64,000 nt of DNA from Flavobacterium sp. ASV13 (GTDB taxonomy: Bacteria; Bacteroidota; Bacteroidia; Flavobacteriales; Flavobacteriaceae), in NCBI RefSeq assembly GCF_000745775.1, contig NZ_JQJY01000002.1, positions 186,001-250,000 of the forward strand. Direction: 5' to 3'. Below the pieces are notes generated by a model. That model saw nothing but the letters and a program-made list of their open reading frames with translations. It was not told the DNA's origin and ran no database searches. Every line of letters starts with the position of its first letter. The first letter of the stretch is position 1. The position numbers and the translations under genes were made by a program. Below, piece by piece: positions 25,221 through 34,047 of the stretch.

Positions 25221-25517
25221 ATGAGAATAATAGCAAAAAGAACACTGCAAAATTTTTGGGAAAGATTTCCAAATTCTAAACAACAGCTTTTAGCTTGGTA
25301 TCAAGTTTTTGATAAAAATGATTTTGCAAATTCTAACGTTATAAAATCTTCTTTTGGTACTGCAGATTTTGTAGGTAACAATAAAGTAGTCTTTAATATT
25401 TGCGGAAATCATTATCGCTTAATTGTAAAAATAAATTACTATACACAAATTGTATATATTCTTTTTATTGGGACGCATAGCGAATATGATAATTTAAAAG
25501 ATATAAAAAATTTATAA
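25221..25517 (+). CDS. higB: HigB-type toxin (mRNA interferase)
   Basis: A 98-residue basic protein with the HigB pattern. RTLQNFWERFPNSKQQLLAWY at the start is described by its helices. Then come SSFGTADFVGNNKVVFNICGNHYRL and the C-terminal strand YILFIGTHSEYDN. The NHYRLIVKINY core is typical of the HigB_toxin family, ribosome-dependent or free mRNA endonucleases. It precedes its antitoxin by one base, the usual higBA order, which is reversed relative to most type II systems. Confidence 0.9.
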   Translation: MRIIAKRTLQNFWERFPNSKQQLLAWYQVFDKNDFANSNVIKSSFGTADFVGNNKVVFNICGNHYRLIVKINYYTQIVYILFIGTHSEYDNLKDIKNL

Positions 25518-25518
25518 G

Positions 25519-25887
25519 ATGAATATAAAGCCCATAAAAACAGAACAAGACTATAACGCAGCATTAGAAAGAGTCAACTTTATTTTTGATGCTAAGCCAA
25601 ATACTATTGAAGGAGATGAGCTGGATATTCTTGTAACTCTTATAGAAAAGTATGAACAAATTCATTTTCCAATTCCGGAACCTGATCCTATAGAAGCTAT
25701 AAAATTTATGATGGAGCAGAATGGATTAACGGATGCCGATTTAGGAATTATTCTAAACAGTCGTTCAAGAGTATCGGAATTGTTTAACCGAAAGAGAGCT
25801 CTAACAATTAAACAAATTAGAGTTTTAACCGAAGCTCTTCATATTCCAGCATCAATTTTAATTAAAGAATACAGCTTAAATCCATAA
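25519..25887 (+). CDS. higA: HigA-type antitoxin with helix-turn-helix
   Basis: A 122-residue protein whose N-terminal part (IKTEQDYNAALERVNFIFDA) is the HigA toxin-binding segment. Its C-terminal half carries an HTH (GLTDADLGIILNSRSRVSEL). It should neutralise HigB and repress the operon through the inverted repeat at 25178-25194. One base separates it from higB. It ends just before the second copy of the 38-bp terminator repeat. Confidence 0.9.
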   Translation: MNIKPIKTEQDYNAALERVNFIFDAKPNTIEGDELDILVTLIEKYEQIHFPIPEPDPIEAIKFMMEQNGLTDADLGIILNSRSRVSELFNRKRALTIKQIRVLTEALHIPASILIKEYSLNP

Positions 25888-25890
25888 ATA

Positions 25891-25928
25891 AAAATGCCTC
25901 TAAATAATTTTAGAGGCATTTTTATTTA
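25891..25928. terminator. terminator after higBA; right member of the 38-bp direct repeat
   Basis: Matches 25107-25144 in 37 of 38 bases (one A/T change in the loop). The hairpin is symmetrical with A/T flanks, so it can also stop transcription coming from the pyrophosphatase gene on the other strand. Confidence 0.85.
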
Positions 25929-25974
25929 TGATATCCTAACAGGTTTTAGAAACTATTAGGATAAAAAATTGGTT

Positions 25975-28527
25975 TTATTTTACAGCATCAATCTTAGCTT
26001 TCACTTCTTCTTCCGTTCCTTCATAAACTTCAGTTGTCGTTTTACCATTTTCTGTTTTAGTTACTGTTCCGGTAGTTTTTCCGTTTATATTTTTCAGTTC
26101 AACACGAACAGATTTTTTCTCGTATTTACTAGTGTCAAAACAATCTGTTTTTTGATGAATGTATTTTCCGTTTGCGTCATAATGTGCAAGACATTTTGCA
26201 GTTTCTTCTACTGTGCAACCTTTTTCTTTGCACATTTTAGCACATTCTTCTTTAGTCATTCCAGACATATCGCCACATTTAGAAACTCCACCTACATTTA
26301 CTTCTGTTTTAACACAACAAGAACCTTTTTCTGTCATTCCTGTAGATGAATGTCCTTCACCTAAAATTGGTGCAACAACCAATCCGATCAAACAAGTCAA
26401 TTTAATCAAAATATTCATTGATGGCCCAGAAGTATCTTTAAACGGATCTCCAACTGTATCTCCGGTTACGGCTGCTTTATGCGCATCAGAACCTTTATAC
26501 GTCATTTCGCCGTTGATCATAACTCCAGCTTCAAAAGATTTTTTAGCATTGTCCCAAGCACCTCCTGCATTGTTTTGGAAAACTGCCCAAAGAACCCCAG
26601 AAACGGTAACTCCAGCCATATATCCACCTAACATTTCAGCTATTAATTGATTGTTATCTGAATAAACTAATTTTCCTAAAAGTACGATTGCGATTGGAAA
26701 TCCAATCGTTAAAATTCCCGGAAGCATCATTTCGCGTAACGCAGCTTTTGTAGAAATCTCAACACATTTTCCATATTCTGGTTTTCCGGTTCCTTCCATA
26801 ATTCCTGGAATTTCCTTAAATTGACGACGCACTTCATAAACCATATCCATCGCTGCTTTTCCAACAGAATTCATAGCTAAAGCTGAGAAAACCACAGGAA
26901 TCATTCCGCCGACAAATAACATTGCCAAAACTGGTGCTTTGAAAATATTAATTCCATCAATTCCTGTAAAAGTTACGTATGCAGCAAATAATGCTAGTGA
27001 AGTCAATGCTGCAGATGCAATAGCAAAACCTTTTCCAGTTGCAGCAGTTGTGTTTCCAACAGAATCTAAAATATCAGTTCTTGTACGGACTTCTTTTGGC
27101 AATTCGCTCATTTCTGCAATTCCTCCGGCATTATCAGAAATTGGTCCGAAAGCATCAATTGCTAATTGCATTGCCGTTGTAGCCATCATTGCTGAAGCCG
27201 CTAATGCAACTCCATAAAATCCTGCCAAAGCATACGAAATCCAGATGGCGCCTGCAAATAATAAAACTGTTGGAAAAGTAGAAATCATTCCGGTTGCCAA
27301 ACCTGCAATTACATTTGTTCCCGCTCCTGTTGAAGATTTTTGAACAATTGCCATAACTGGTTTTGTTCCTAATCCTGTATAATATTCTGTTACTGACGAA
27401 ATAGCGCCGCCAACAACTAATCCTACTAATGTAGCATAGAAAACACGCATTGAAGAAATTTGCTGTGACCCTTCTCCAAAAAATTCCATTGTCATAACTT
27501 CCGGCAACATGTGCTGCACCAAGAAATAACAAGCAATCGCAGTTAATCCAATCGAAACCCAGTTTCCTATATTTAGTGCTTTTTGAACTTGAGCTTCTTT
27601 TGCATTATCATCTGAAATTTTTACTAACATTGTTCCGATGATCGAAAACAAGATTCCGAAACCGGCAATTGACATTGGAAGCAAAATTGGACCAATTCCG
27701 CCGAAAGCATCATTGATACTTCCACCCATATCTTTTATAACATAATTCCCCAGAACCATCGCTGCTAAAACGGTTGCAACATAAGAACCAAATAAATCGG
27801 CGCCCATTCCGGCAACGTCTCCAACATTATCTCCAACATTGTCTGCAATTGTTGCTGGATTTCTTGGATCATCCTCTGGAATTCCGGCTTCAACTTTACC
27901 AACTAAATCGGCACCAACGTCAGCTGCTTTAGTGTAAATTCCACCTCCAACTCTCGCGAAAAGCGCAATTGATTCTGCTCCTAATGAAAACCCCGCTAAA
28001 GTTTCTAAAACAACAGTCATTGTTTCAGTATCTTTCCAAACTCCGTCAGATAATAAATTAAAGAAAATTATAAAGAAGGCTGTTAAACCTAAAACTGCTA
28101 ATCCTGCAACACCAAGTCCCATTACAGTTCCTCCGCCAAATGAAACTTTCAAAGCTTGCGGCAAACTTGTACGTGCTGCCTGTGTTGTTCTAACGTTTGT
28201 TTTGGTTGCGATTTTCATTCCTATATTTCCTGCATAAGCTGAAAATAACGCTCCAAAAATGAATGCAATTACTATAAATAAATGTGTTTTTACTCCCGGA
28301 ATAAAAGTAATTCCTGCCAAAGCTAAACTTGCAACAATTACAAAGATGGTTAATAGTTTATATTCGGCTTTTAGGAAGGCTAAGGCTCCTTCGTAGATGT
28401 AATCTGAAATCTCTTTCATCTTACCGTCTCCGGCATCTTGTTTTAAAACCCAAGTCCTTTTTATTCCCATGAAAAGTAATCCTAAAACTGCCATAACTAT
28501 TGGCAGGTAAATCATAAATGCATTCAT
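25975..28527 (-). CDS. hppA: membrane-bound ion-translocating pyrophosphatase with Cys-rich C-terminal tail
   Basis: An 850-residue multi-pass membrane protein hydrolysing pyrophosphate to pump H+ or Na+. Pyrophosphate/Mg-binding segments DVGADLVGKVEAGIPEDDPR (given in part) and DNVGDNVGDVAGMGADLF are intact. NTTAATGKG has Ala at the position that marks K+-dependent enzymes. The ion is not fixed by sequence here. The core ends near residue 722. The following 128 residues contain eight Cys (737, 738, 751, 762, 766, 771, 779, 796) and a Thr/Lys-rich end, which ordinary family members (660-770 residues) lack. Termini of this family face the periplasm. The soluble pyrophosphatase lies next upstream, separated by a terminator. 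Confidence 0.95.
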   Translation of the reverse strand: MNAFMIYLPIVMAVLGLLFMGIKRTWVLKQDAGDGKMKEISDYIYEGALAFLKAEYKLLTIFVIVASLALAGITFIPGVKTHLFIVIAFIFGALFSAYAGNIGMKIATKTNVRTTQAARTSLPQALKVSFGGGTVMGLGVAGLAVLGLTAFFIIFFNLLSDGVWKDTETMTVVLETLAGFSLGAESIALFARVGGGIYTKAADVGADLVGKVEAGIPEDDPRNPATIADNVGDNVGDVAGMGADLFGSYVATVLAAMVLGNYVIKDMGGSINDAFGGIGPILLPMSIAGFGILFSIIGTMLVKISDDNAKEAQVQKALNIGNWVSIGLTAIACYFLVQHMLPEVMTMEFFGEGSQQISSMRVFYATLVGLVVGGAISSVTEYYTGLGTKPVMAIVQKSSTGAGTNVIAGLATGMISTFPTVLLFAGAIWISYALAGFYGVALAASAMMATTAMQLAIDAFGPISDNAGGIAEMSELPKEVRTRTDILDSVGNTTAATGKGFAIASAALTSLALFAAYVTFTGIDGINIFKAPVLAMLFVGGMIPVVFSALAMNSVGKAAMDMVYEVRRQFKEIPGIMEGTGKPEYGKCVEISTKAALREMMLPGILTIGFPIAIVLLGKLVYSDNNQLIAEMLGGYMAGVTVSGVLWAVFQNNAGGAWDNAKKSFEAGVMINGEMTYKGSDAHKAAVTGDTVGDPFKDTSGPSMNILIKLTCLIGLVVAPILGEGHSSTGMTEKGSCCVKTEVNVGGVSKCGDMSGMTKEECAKMCKEKGCTVEETAKCLAHYDANGKYIHQKTDCFDTSKYEKKSVRVELKNINGKTTGTVTKTENGKTTTEVYEGTEEEVKAKIDAVK

Positions 28528-28582
28528 AATATTTTAATGGTTTTGGTTAATAGTCAACAATCTAACTAAAACGAATTTAAAC

Positions 28583-28619
28583 AAAAAAGCAATACTCCTA
28601 ACGGAGTATTGCTTTTTTT
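28583..28619 (-). terminator. terminator of ppa
   Basis: Minus strand: AAGCAATACTCC and GGAGTATTGCTT form a perfect 12-bp stem with loop GTTA and a T-run. Confidence 0.88.
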
Positions 28620-28639
28620 ATAAAATATGAATGCTAAAA

Positions 28640-29170
28640 TTATTTAATGCTAAATAATCCCTCTGGTTTATTTTCAATATCATCAAAACGCTTCGTGCAC
28701 TCAGCAATAATTGCATAAGCTTCGTTTACGTCTCCCCATCCTTCAACATCAACTTTTTTGTTTTCAAGATCTTTATAAACTTGGAAAAAATGCTCGATTT
28801 CTTTCACTAAGTGTGGGTTGATATCTGAAAGATCATTTAATGAATTCCAGATTGGATCTGAAACTGGTACACAAATAATTTTTTCGTCTGGTCCTTTATC
28901 ATCTGCCATGTGGAAAACACCAATTGGCTTAACTTCCATTACACATCCAGGGAAAGTTGGTTCGTTTACTAAAACCAATACATCAAGAGGATCTCCATCA
29001 AGTGCTAAAGTTTCTGGAATAAATCCATAATCAGCTGGGTACATCATTGAAGAGAATAACATTCTGTCGAAACGCATTCTTTTGATTTCAAAATCGTACT
29101 CGTATTTATTTCTGCTTCCTCTTGGTATTTCGATTAATACATCGAAAGTCGTTAGTTTGTCTGCGGTCAT
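28640..29170 (-). CDS. ppa: soluble inorganic pyrophosphatase
   Basis: A 176-residue family I pyrophosphatase. The signature DGDPLDVLVL (metal-binding aspartates) is present, with EIPRGSRNKYEYD at the N-terminus and YPADYGFIPET before the signature. It pulls biosynthetic reactions forward by removing pyrophosphate in the cytosol. Its neighbour is the membrane pyrophosphatase, so both routes of pyrophosphate use are side by side. It has its own promoter (29204-29211) and terminator. Confidence 0.96.
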   Translation of the reverse strand: MTADKLTTFDVLIEIPRGSRNKYEYDFEIKRMRFDRMLFSSMMYPADYGFIPETLALDGDPLDVLVLVNEPTFPGCVMEVKPIGVFHMADDKGPDEKIICVPVSDPIWNSLNDLSDINPHLVKEIEHFFQVYKDLENKKVDVEGWGDVNEAYAIIAECTKRFDDIENKPEGLFSIK

Positions 29171-29203
29171 TTTCGTTTTTTATTATATCTATAATTTCGG
29201 TTG

Positions 29204-29211
29204 CAAAAGTA
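29204..29211 (-). promoter_or_regulatory. ppa promoter -7 box
   Basis: Minus strand TACTTTTG is an exact TAnnTTTG match about 35 nt before the ppa ATG, with TTTGG upstream. Confidence 0.7.
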
Positions 29212-29281
29212 ACCAAACATTCTATTTTTACAATAAAAAAACAGGTTAAATTATCTGCATTATCTATTAAAAAACAAGCAT

Positions 29282-29881
29282 TTAATAAGTAATTGTTCGA
29301 TTTCGCTTTTTTAAGTAATAATGCCAGAGCAAATAAGTTGCATAAGATCGGTATGGACTCCATTGTTCGGCATGAATTTCCATTTCTTGTTTGTCATGAA
29401 TATTCAGTAATTCTTTGATTGTATTTATCACTGCAATATCGCCAAGCGGAATCAAGTCGGGTTCCTGCAGACAAAACATTAAATAAATATCGATTGTCCA
29501 ATTACCGATTCCTTTTAATTTGATAAGCTCTTCCCGAACTTCTTTTGCCGATTTCGATGGCAGACTTTCAATATCTAATTCTTTGTTTAAAACAGCTTCT
29601 GCTAAAACTTTAATATATTTTGTTTTTTGTCGACTAACTCCAAGATTTCTAAATTCTTCATCAGATAAAACTGCCATATTTTCTGGATTACAGGCTTTAT
29701 AAGCTTTTATTTTTAAGAATGTGGCTTTCGCCGAATCTACAGAAACTTGTTGTTCCAATATCAGCAATACCAAAGTCTCAAAACCCTGAGGTCGTTTCGG
29801 AATTGGAGGCAATCCATACTTTTCGATTATTTCCTGAAATATCGGATTTTTATTGGTTAGAAAATCGATGGCTTCTTGCAT
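29282..29881 (-). CDS. AlkA-like DNA-3-methyladenine glycosylase (HhH-GPD)
   Basis: A 199-residue base-excision repair glycosylase. The helix-hairpin-helix is LIKLKGIGNWTIDIYLMF and the catalytic Asp follows in PLGDIAV, the usual HhH-GPD spacing. There is no C-terminal CxxxxxxCxxCxxxxxC cluster, so it is not an EndoIII-type enzyme. Expected to remove alkylated purines. It is the compact bacterial form without the N-terminal AlkA domain. Confidence 0.87.
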   Translation of the reverse strand: MQEAIDFLTNKNPIFQEIIEKYGLPPIPKRPQGFETLVLLILEQQVSVDSAKATFLKIKAYKACNPENMAVLSDEEFRNLGVSRQKTKYIKVLAEAVLNKELDIESLPSKSAKEVREELIKLKGIGNWTIDIYLMFCLQEPDLIPLGDIAVINTIKELLNIHDKQEMEIHAEQWSPYRSYATYLLWHYYLKKRNRTITY

Positions 29882-29947
29882 GAGTATTTAAGTGTTTATT
29901 CAAAATTAAATAAAAAAGAATCTCGCAAAGACGCAAAATTTTATTTC

Positions 29948-29986
29948 ACAAAAAAAGTCGCAAAGATTTTAAACCTTTGCGACTTT
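29948..29986 (-). terminator. terminator of the DUF5686 gene, built on a repeat
   Basis: Minus strand: AAAGTCGCAAAG and CTTTGCGACTTT pair perfectly (12 bp) and run into T7. Neighbouring sequence repeats CGCAAAGACGCAAA and TTTGCAACTTT, a dispersed flavobacterial repeat type. Confidence 0.75.
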
Positions 29987-30008
29987 GTTACTTTGAATCT
30001 TTGCAACT

Positions 30009-32513
30009 TTAAAAATAGAACCCAAAAGATCCTTTTACTGCAAATTTATTGGCATCAGGCATGTTTAAATAACTTCCTCTCCAAGAGAAATCAATTCGGA
30101 AAACTTTGAAGATATTTCCAATTCCGGCATTGTATTCCCAATAAACATTTTCTGGCGCGTTATATGGAAGACCAGAAGCATTAATTGCTCTGTTTGCATC
30201 TGAAATAGTTCCGTGAACCGCTTTGATTCCGATAAATTCTCTCCAGTTTAATTTCCTCATAAATGGAACTCGAGCAAATAATCTTCCTTGAAAATTATGT
30301 TGCCATTGCAAGGTGGTATATTGATCAGCAATAAATTCATAAAAATTTAAATTACTAAACGTATTTTCAATTGTCCAATAGGTCTGGTTTCCAGGAATAA
30401 CACTCATCAAACCTAACGGAATTGTACCAAATGTCTTTCCAGTTTCTACAATAATATCGGTTCTTCCTAATGGGCCAATAATAATAGGCTGTTTGTAATA
30501 AACCTGTATTTTTTCGTAAGCAAAATCACTCTCAAAAACACCTTTTAATCCGTAACTGAAATTCACAAAGAAATGGCTAAACGGACTATCAACTAAATCT
30601 CTTTCAACCCCATAACCAATCGTTTTGCGGTTTGGCATATATTCAAACTGAATATTGGCTTCAGACTGTCTAACTTTACTTTCAACAACCCCTGCAGGGT
30701 TTTCAGGCGTCGGTAAAGTCGTGTAATAATCTAAACTAAATGTTTTTGATGCCGATTCTAAAGTTCTATATGAAAATCCAGTCTGTACAATAAAATTCTT
30801 TTTGGGTTCAATTTCAAAAGAAACATTACTCAAATTAATATTAGTCAATTTTCCGTTGCTTCCAGTTGTAAACAAAGCAGAAGACGCAAAACTTCGTCCT
30901 AAAATATCATTCGTCGTGGTTAAACTCGCTCCTATTTGTTCAATATCACGCCTGTTTCCTCCAGAAATAATGATTCTTTTTTTCTTGTCAACCATCCATT
31001 TTCCAGAAACGCCATATTTAAATTTATTATCATCAAAACCATAAGCCGTATAAGCCTGTATACGCCATGGATCATTTGGCCCAAAATAAGTTCTTCCACC
31101 AACTCTTACCCTCAAGCCTTCGACTTCATTATAACCAAAAGTTGAAAATATAGGTCCATAATCGAAATTTTTAAACTCGACATAACCGCTTCCTAGTATC
31201 GAGACGAGACTGTACAACTGCTTAAATCGCTTGACCGTCTGCAGTGTATCCAGCATTTTATAAATTCCAGCTTCGTCTTTATTTAATTTTTCAAAACGAT
31301 TTTCATCCCAAAATTCGGGCGGTCGGTCATAAACGGCATTGTCTATAAAATTGACTTCTTCTTTATAAAACTTCTCTGGTTTTTGAATGTTGAATTTATG
31401 ATTTCGATATAGAGTTGTTCGTTTTCCATAAACTCCTTTTGATTTTTCTTTCTTATTCAAAGCAAAATCAGACATCATATAATCACGAGTCAAAAGGAAA
31501 ACAGAATCATTTTCAACTTCAAATTCCTGCTCGATATAAATATCTTTTACCCAGTTAATATTGGCACTTTTGGTAACACCCATATTAATTTTCTTGATGG
31601 CAAAAGTCGAATCGTTTACCCAAAAATCACCTTTAAACGTCAGTTCATTTTTTCTTCTTGGATAAAAAACAATGTTATAACACCATTTCTTGTCAATATA
31701 AGCACTGTCTTTCAACACATAATTGTAGACATCAATTCCGGTTTTAGAAAGCGGACTTGTGAAACTTTTATCGAAAAACTTAAGGTGATTATCGTAAATA
31801 TTATAATCAGAATAAAGATCTTTTACGAAAGATAAAATCTGCTGATTTCCGTTGAAACCAGACATTTTATTTCCAGTCAGATTTTCTTTTACTTTCTTTA
31901 ATTTATTGTCGCCATAAACATCATATACCGATTCGTTGATAAAAATTGGCAGATACGTTTTTCCTGTAACATCAGAAGTATCAACATGTTCAAATACAAA
32001 CTCCATTCCTTTGAAAAGTTTGTTCTTCATAAAAGCACTATCAATCGTGTTCATGTCGAACTCGACTTTTTCATACTTCTGCATTTGATATTGACTGAAT
32101 TGATAAAGTCCGTTTTTACGTTTTCTTTCCCAAATTTTCCTCAAAATATCCAATGCAGGATTATTCTTCTTAGAAGTTTTTCCGGTATAAATTACAACTT
32201 CGTTTAGCACTTGTTCTTCAAATAAAACAATTTTGAAATTGTAATTGACTGCTTTTTCCAGAGGAACTTCCTTATCTGAAAATCCTGCTGATGTAACTAA
32301 TAATGCTGTATAAGTATTAGGCGATTCAAGATAAAAACGGCCGTCTTCATTAGAAACGATTCCGGTATTAGAACCTTTGAAAACAATATTTGCAAAAGGT
32401 ACTGGCTGATTTGATTTATCCAAAACAATTCCACTCACTTTTGTTTGTGCAGTTCCAAGATTCACAAAGGCGAATACAAAAAATAGGCTGAGTAAAATTA
32501 TTCTTTTTATCAT
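30009..32513 (-). CDS. DUF5686 family outer-membrane protein with CarboxypepD_reg-like domain
   Basis: About 834 residues. I start at the ATG at 32513 (MIKRIILLSLFFVFAFVNLG, a good signal peptide) because the frame upstream runs through the pdhB terminator hairpin. Residues about 25-105 are a carboxypeptidase-regulatory-like domain (VSGIVLDKSNQPVPFANIVF). Then comes the DUF5686 region (about 120-835) with many aromatic beta-strands and a barrel-like end (FAVKGSFGFYF). The family occurs in the outer membrane of Bacteroidota and has no known activity. It is monocistronic. Confidence 0.87.
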   Translation of the reverse strand: MIKRIILLSLFFVFAFVNLGTAQTKVSGIVLDKSNQPVPFANIVFKGSNTGIVSNEDGRFYLESPNTYTALLVTSAGFSDKEVPLEKAVNYNFKIVLFEEQVLNEVVIYTGKTSKKNNPALDILRKIWERKRKNGLYQFSQYQMQKYEKVEFDMNTIDSAFMKNKLFKGMEFVFEHVDTSDVTGKTYLPIFINESVYDVYGDNKLKKVKENLTGNKMSGFNGNQQILSFVKDLYSDYNIYDNHLKFFDKSFTSPLSKTGIDVYNYVLKDSAYIDKKWCYNIVFYPRRKNELTFKGDFWVNDSTFAIKKINMGVTKSANINWVKDIYIEQEFEVENDSVFLLTRDYMMSDFALNKKEKSKGVYGKRTTLYRNHKFNIQKPEKFYKEEVNFIDNAVYDRPPEFWDENRFEKLNKDEAGIYKMLDTLQTVKRFKQLYSLVSILGSGYVEFKNFDYGPIFSTFGYNEVEGLRVRVGGRTYFGPNDPWRIQAYTAYGFDDNKFKYGVSGKWMVDKKKRIIISGGNRRDIEQIGASLTTTNDILGRSFASSALFTTGSNGKLTNINLSNVSFEIEPKKNFIVQTGFSYRTLESASKTFSLDYYTTLPTPENPAGVVESKVRQSEANIQFEYMPNRKTIGYGVERDLVDSPFSHFFVNFSYGLKGVFESDFAYEKIQVYYKQPIIIGPLGRTDIIVETGKTFGTIPLGLMSVIPGNQTYWTIENTFSNLNFYEFIADQYTTLQWQHNFQGRLFARVPFMRKLNWREFIGIKAVHGTISDANRAINASGLPYNAPENVYWEYNAGIGNIFKVFRIDFSWRGSYLNMPDANKFAVKGSFGFYF

Positions 32514-32520
32514 TTGGCAA

Positions 32521-32556
32521 AAAAAAAACTTCATCAATTAATATGACTGATGAAGT
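32521..32556 (-). terminator. terminator of pdhB
   Basis: Minus strand: ACTTCATCA and TGATGAAGT form a 9-bp stem followed by T8. It lies between pdhB and the DUF5686 gene and decides the start of the latter. Confidence 0.75.
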
Positions 32557-32578
32557 TTTATAAGTATTGTTGATTCTT

Positions 32579-33556
32579 TTATTTATACATTACTTTCTTT
32601 ACTGCTTTTACTACATCACCAGCGTTTGGCAACCAGTCTTTAAGCAATACAGGAGAGTAAGGCGCAGGAGTATCAGCAGTTGTGATACGCTGAATTGGCG
32701 CATCAAGGAAATCGAAAGCTTGCTCCTGAACGATATATGTAATTTCAGAAGAAATACTTGCAAATGGCCAAGCTTCTTCAAGAATTACTAAACGGTTTGT
32801 TTTTTTAACAGAAGTAAGAATAGCATCTTTATCCATAGGACGAACTGTTCTTAAATCGATAATCTCACAAGAAATTCCTTCTTTAGCTAATTCATCAGCA
32901 GCAATAAAAGCTTCTTTAATGATTTTTCCAAAAGAAACAATCGTTACATCTTTTCCTTCACGTTTGATATCAGCAACTCCCAATGGAATTGTATATTCTC
33001 CGTCTGGCACTTCACCTTTATCACCATACATTTGCTCAGATTCCATGAAAATAACTGGATCGTTATCACGAATCGCAGATTTCAAAAGTCCTTTTGCATC
33101 ATAAGGAGTTGAAGGCACAACAACTTTAAGACCTGGAGTATTTGCAAACCAGTTTTCTAAAGCTTGAGAGTGAGTTGCTCCTAATTGACCTGCAGAAGCA
33201 GTTGGTCCACGGAAAACGATTGGCACATTAAATTGTCCACCAGTCATTTGACGCATTTTAGCAGCGTTATTTATGATTTGATCAATACCAACTAAACAGA
33301 AGTTGAATGTCATATATTCTACAATCGGTCTGTTACCATTCATTGCAGAACCTACTGCAATTCCAGTAAAACCAAGCTCAGCAATTGGAGTATCGATTAC
33401 TCTTTTTTCACCAAACTCAGCAAGCATTCCTTTTGAAGCTTTATATGCTCCGTTGTATTCTGCAACTTCTTCGCCCATTAAATATATGGATTCATCGTGA
33501 CGCATTTCTTCGCTCATCGCTTCACAAATGGCCTCTCTAAATTGTATTGTTCTCAT
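32579..33556 (-). CDS. pdhB: pyruvate dehydrogenase E1 component, beta subunit
   Basis: A 325-residue thiamine-diphosphate enzyme subunit. It has the E1-beta hallmarks GEEVAEYNGAYKASKGM, DTPIAELGFTGIAVG, HSQALENWFANTPGLKVVVP and the C-terminal EEAWPFASISSEI. It pairs with an alpha subunit, not in this window, to decarboxylate pyruvate for acetyl-CoA. A branched-chain oxoacid E1-beta is the main alternative, but the overall motif wording fits PdhB. It is a single gene with its own -7 box and terminator. Confidence 0.93.
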   Translation of the reverse strand: MRTIQFREAICEAMSEEMRHDESIYLMGEEVAEYNGAYKASKGMLAEFGEKRVIDTPIAELGFTGIAVGSAMNGNRPIVEYMTFNFCLVGIDQIINNAAKMRQMTGGQFNVPIVFRGPTASAGQLGATHSQALENWFANTPGLKVVVPSTPYDAKGLLKSAIRDNDPVIFMESEQMYGDKGEVPDGEYTIPLGVADIKREGKDVTIVSFGKIIKEAFIAADELAKEGISCEIIDLRTVRPMDKDAILTSVKKTNRLVILEEAWPFASISSEITYIVQEQAFDFLDAPIQRITTADTPAPYSPVLLKDWLPNAGDVVKAVKKVMYK

Positions 33557-33587
33557 ATTTATATTGTATGTTGAATTTTCTGAAGAG

Positions 33588-33595
33588 CAAAAATA
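33588..33595 (-). promoter_or_regulatory. pdhB promoter -7 box
   Basis: Minus strand TATTTTTG matches TAnnTTTG exactly, about 30 nt before the pdhB ATG. Confidence 0.6.
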
Positions 33596-33966
33596 AATAT
33601 TTTAAATCACTTAAAAGCATAAATTAAATTTAAAATCACAGGAACTTTCTTCTCTTCTTCTGCTTTTAACTTTTAAAACGTGTTGTGATATATACGAAAT
33701 CGATATAATTGTTATTATTCTATCTGCAAAAACACTTTTTATACAAATACACTCTTATTTGTGTAATTCTGATTTTGAATTTAGATTCTTTCAAACGTAA
33801 AAAATCAAAATCTAGTATAAATTCCGTCCGATTTTAAGAGTTGAACAGCTTTTCACGATTACGAAATTCCTAAGAATCAGACAAAATAGCTAAATTTTCA
33901 TTTTTGAAAAACCCCAAAAGACGTGTCAAATTTCAGAATCTTCGAAAACGTAATAGTTTTTAAAAA

Positions 33967-33986
33967 ATATTATGCGTGCATAGTAT
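33967..33986. promoter_or_regulatory. palindromic operator candidate upstream of etfBA
   Basis: TATGCGTGCATA (33971-33982) is a palindrome with TATGC/GCATA arms, extended by ATA and TAT on either side to 20 bp. It lies just upstream of the etfB -7 box (34007), over the -33 region. The remainder of the 33596-33966 gap is AT-rich with no ORF, RNA or repeat that I can support. Confidence 0.5.
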
Positions 33987-34006
33987 ATTATTCCAATTTT
34001 AATTTC

Positions 34007-34014
34007 TAAATTTG
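34007..34014 (+). promoter_or_regulatory. etfB promoter -7 box
   Basis: TAAATTTG is an exact match. It overlaps the upstream TTG that could otherwise be read as a start, showing that translation begins at 34048. Confidence 0.7.
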
Positions 34015-34047
34015 TCAAAGCATATTACAAATTCAAAATATATACTT

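Noticed and set aside
26000..26370. Cys-rich end of hppA as a separate small gene fused by error
   Set aside because: The reading frame is continuous from the last membrane helix, with no internal start, ribosome site or stop. I treat it as a genuine C-terminal extension, but note the check in the findings.
29876..30109. 77-codon plus-strand ORF in the gap before the DUF5686 gene
   Set aside because: It consists of intergenic CGCAAAGACGCAAA-type repeat and the terminator, and overlaps the end of the real gene on the other strand.
32514..32537. Upstream TTG/ATG start of the DUF5686 protein
   Set aside because: The added codons coincide with the 3' arm and T-run of the pdhB terminator; the ATG at 32513 starts a proper signal peptide.
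34012..34047. TTG start extending etfB by 12 residues
   Set aside because: The TTG lies within an exact -7 promoter box; the ATG at 34048 gives the normal EtfB N-terminus.
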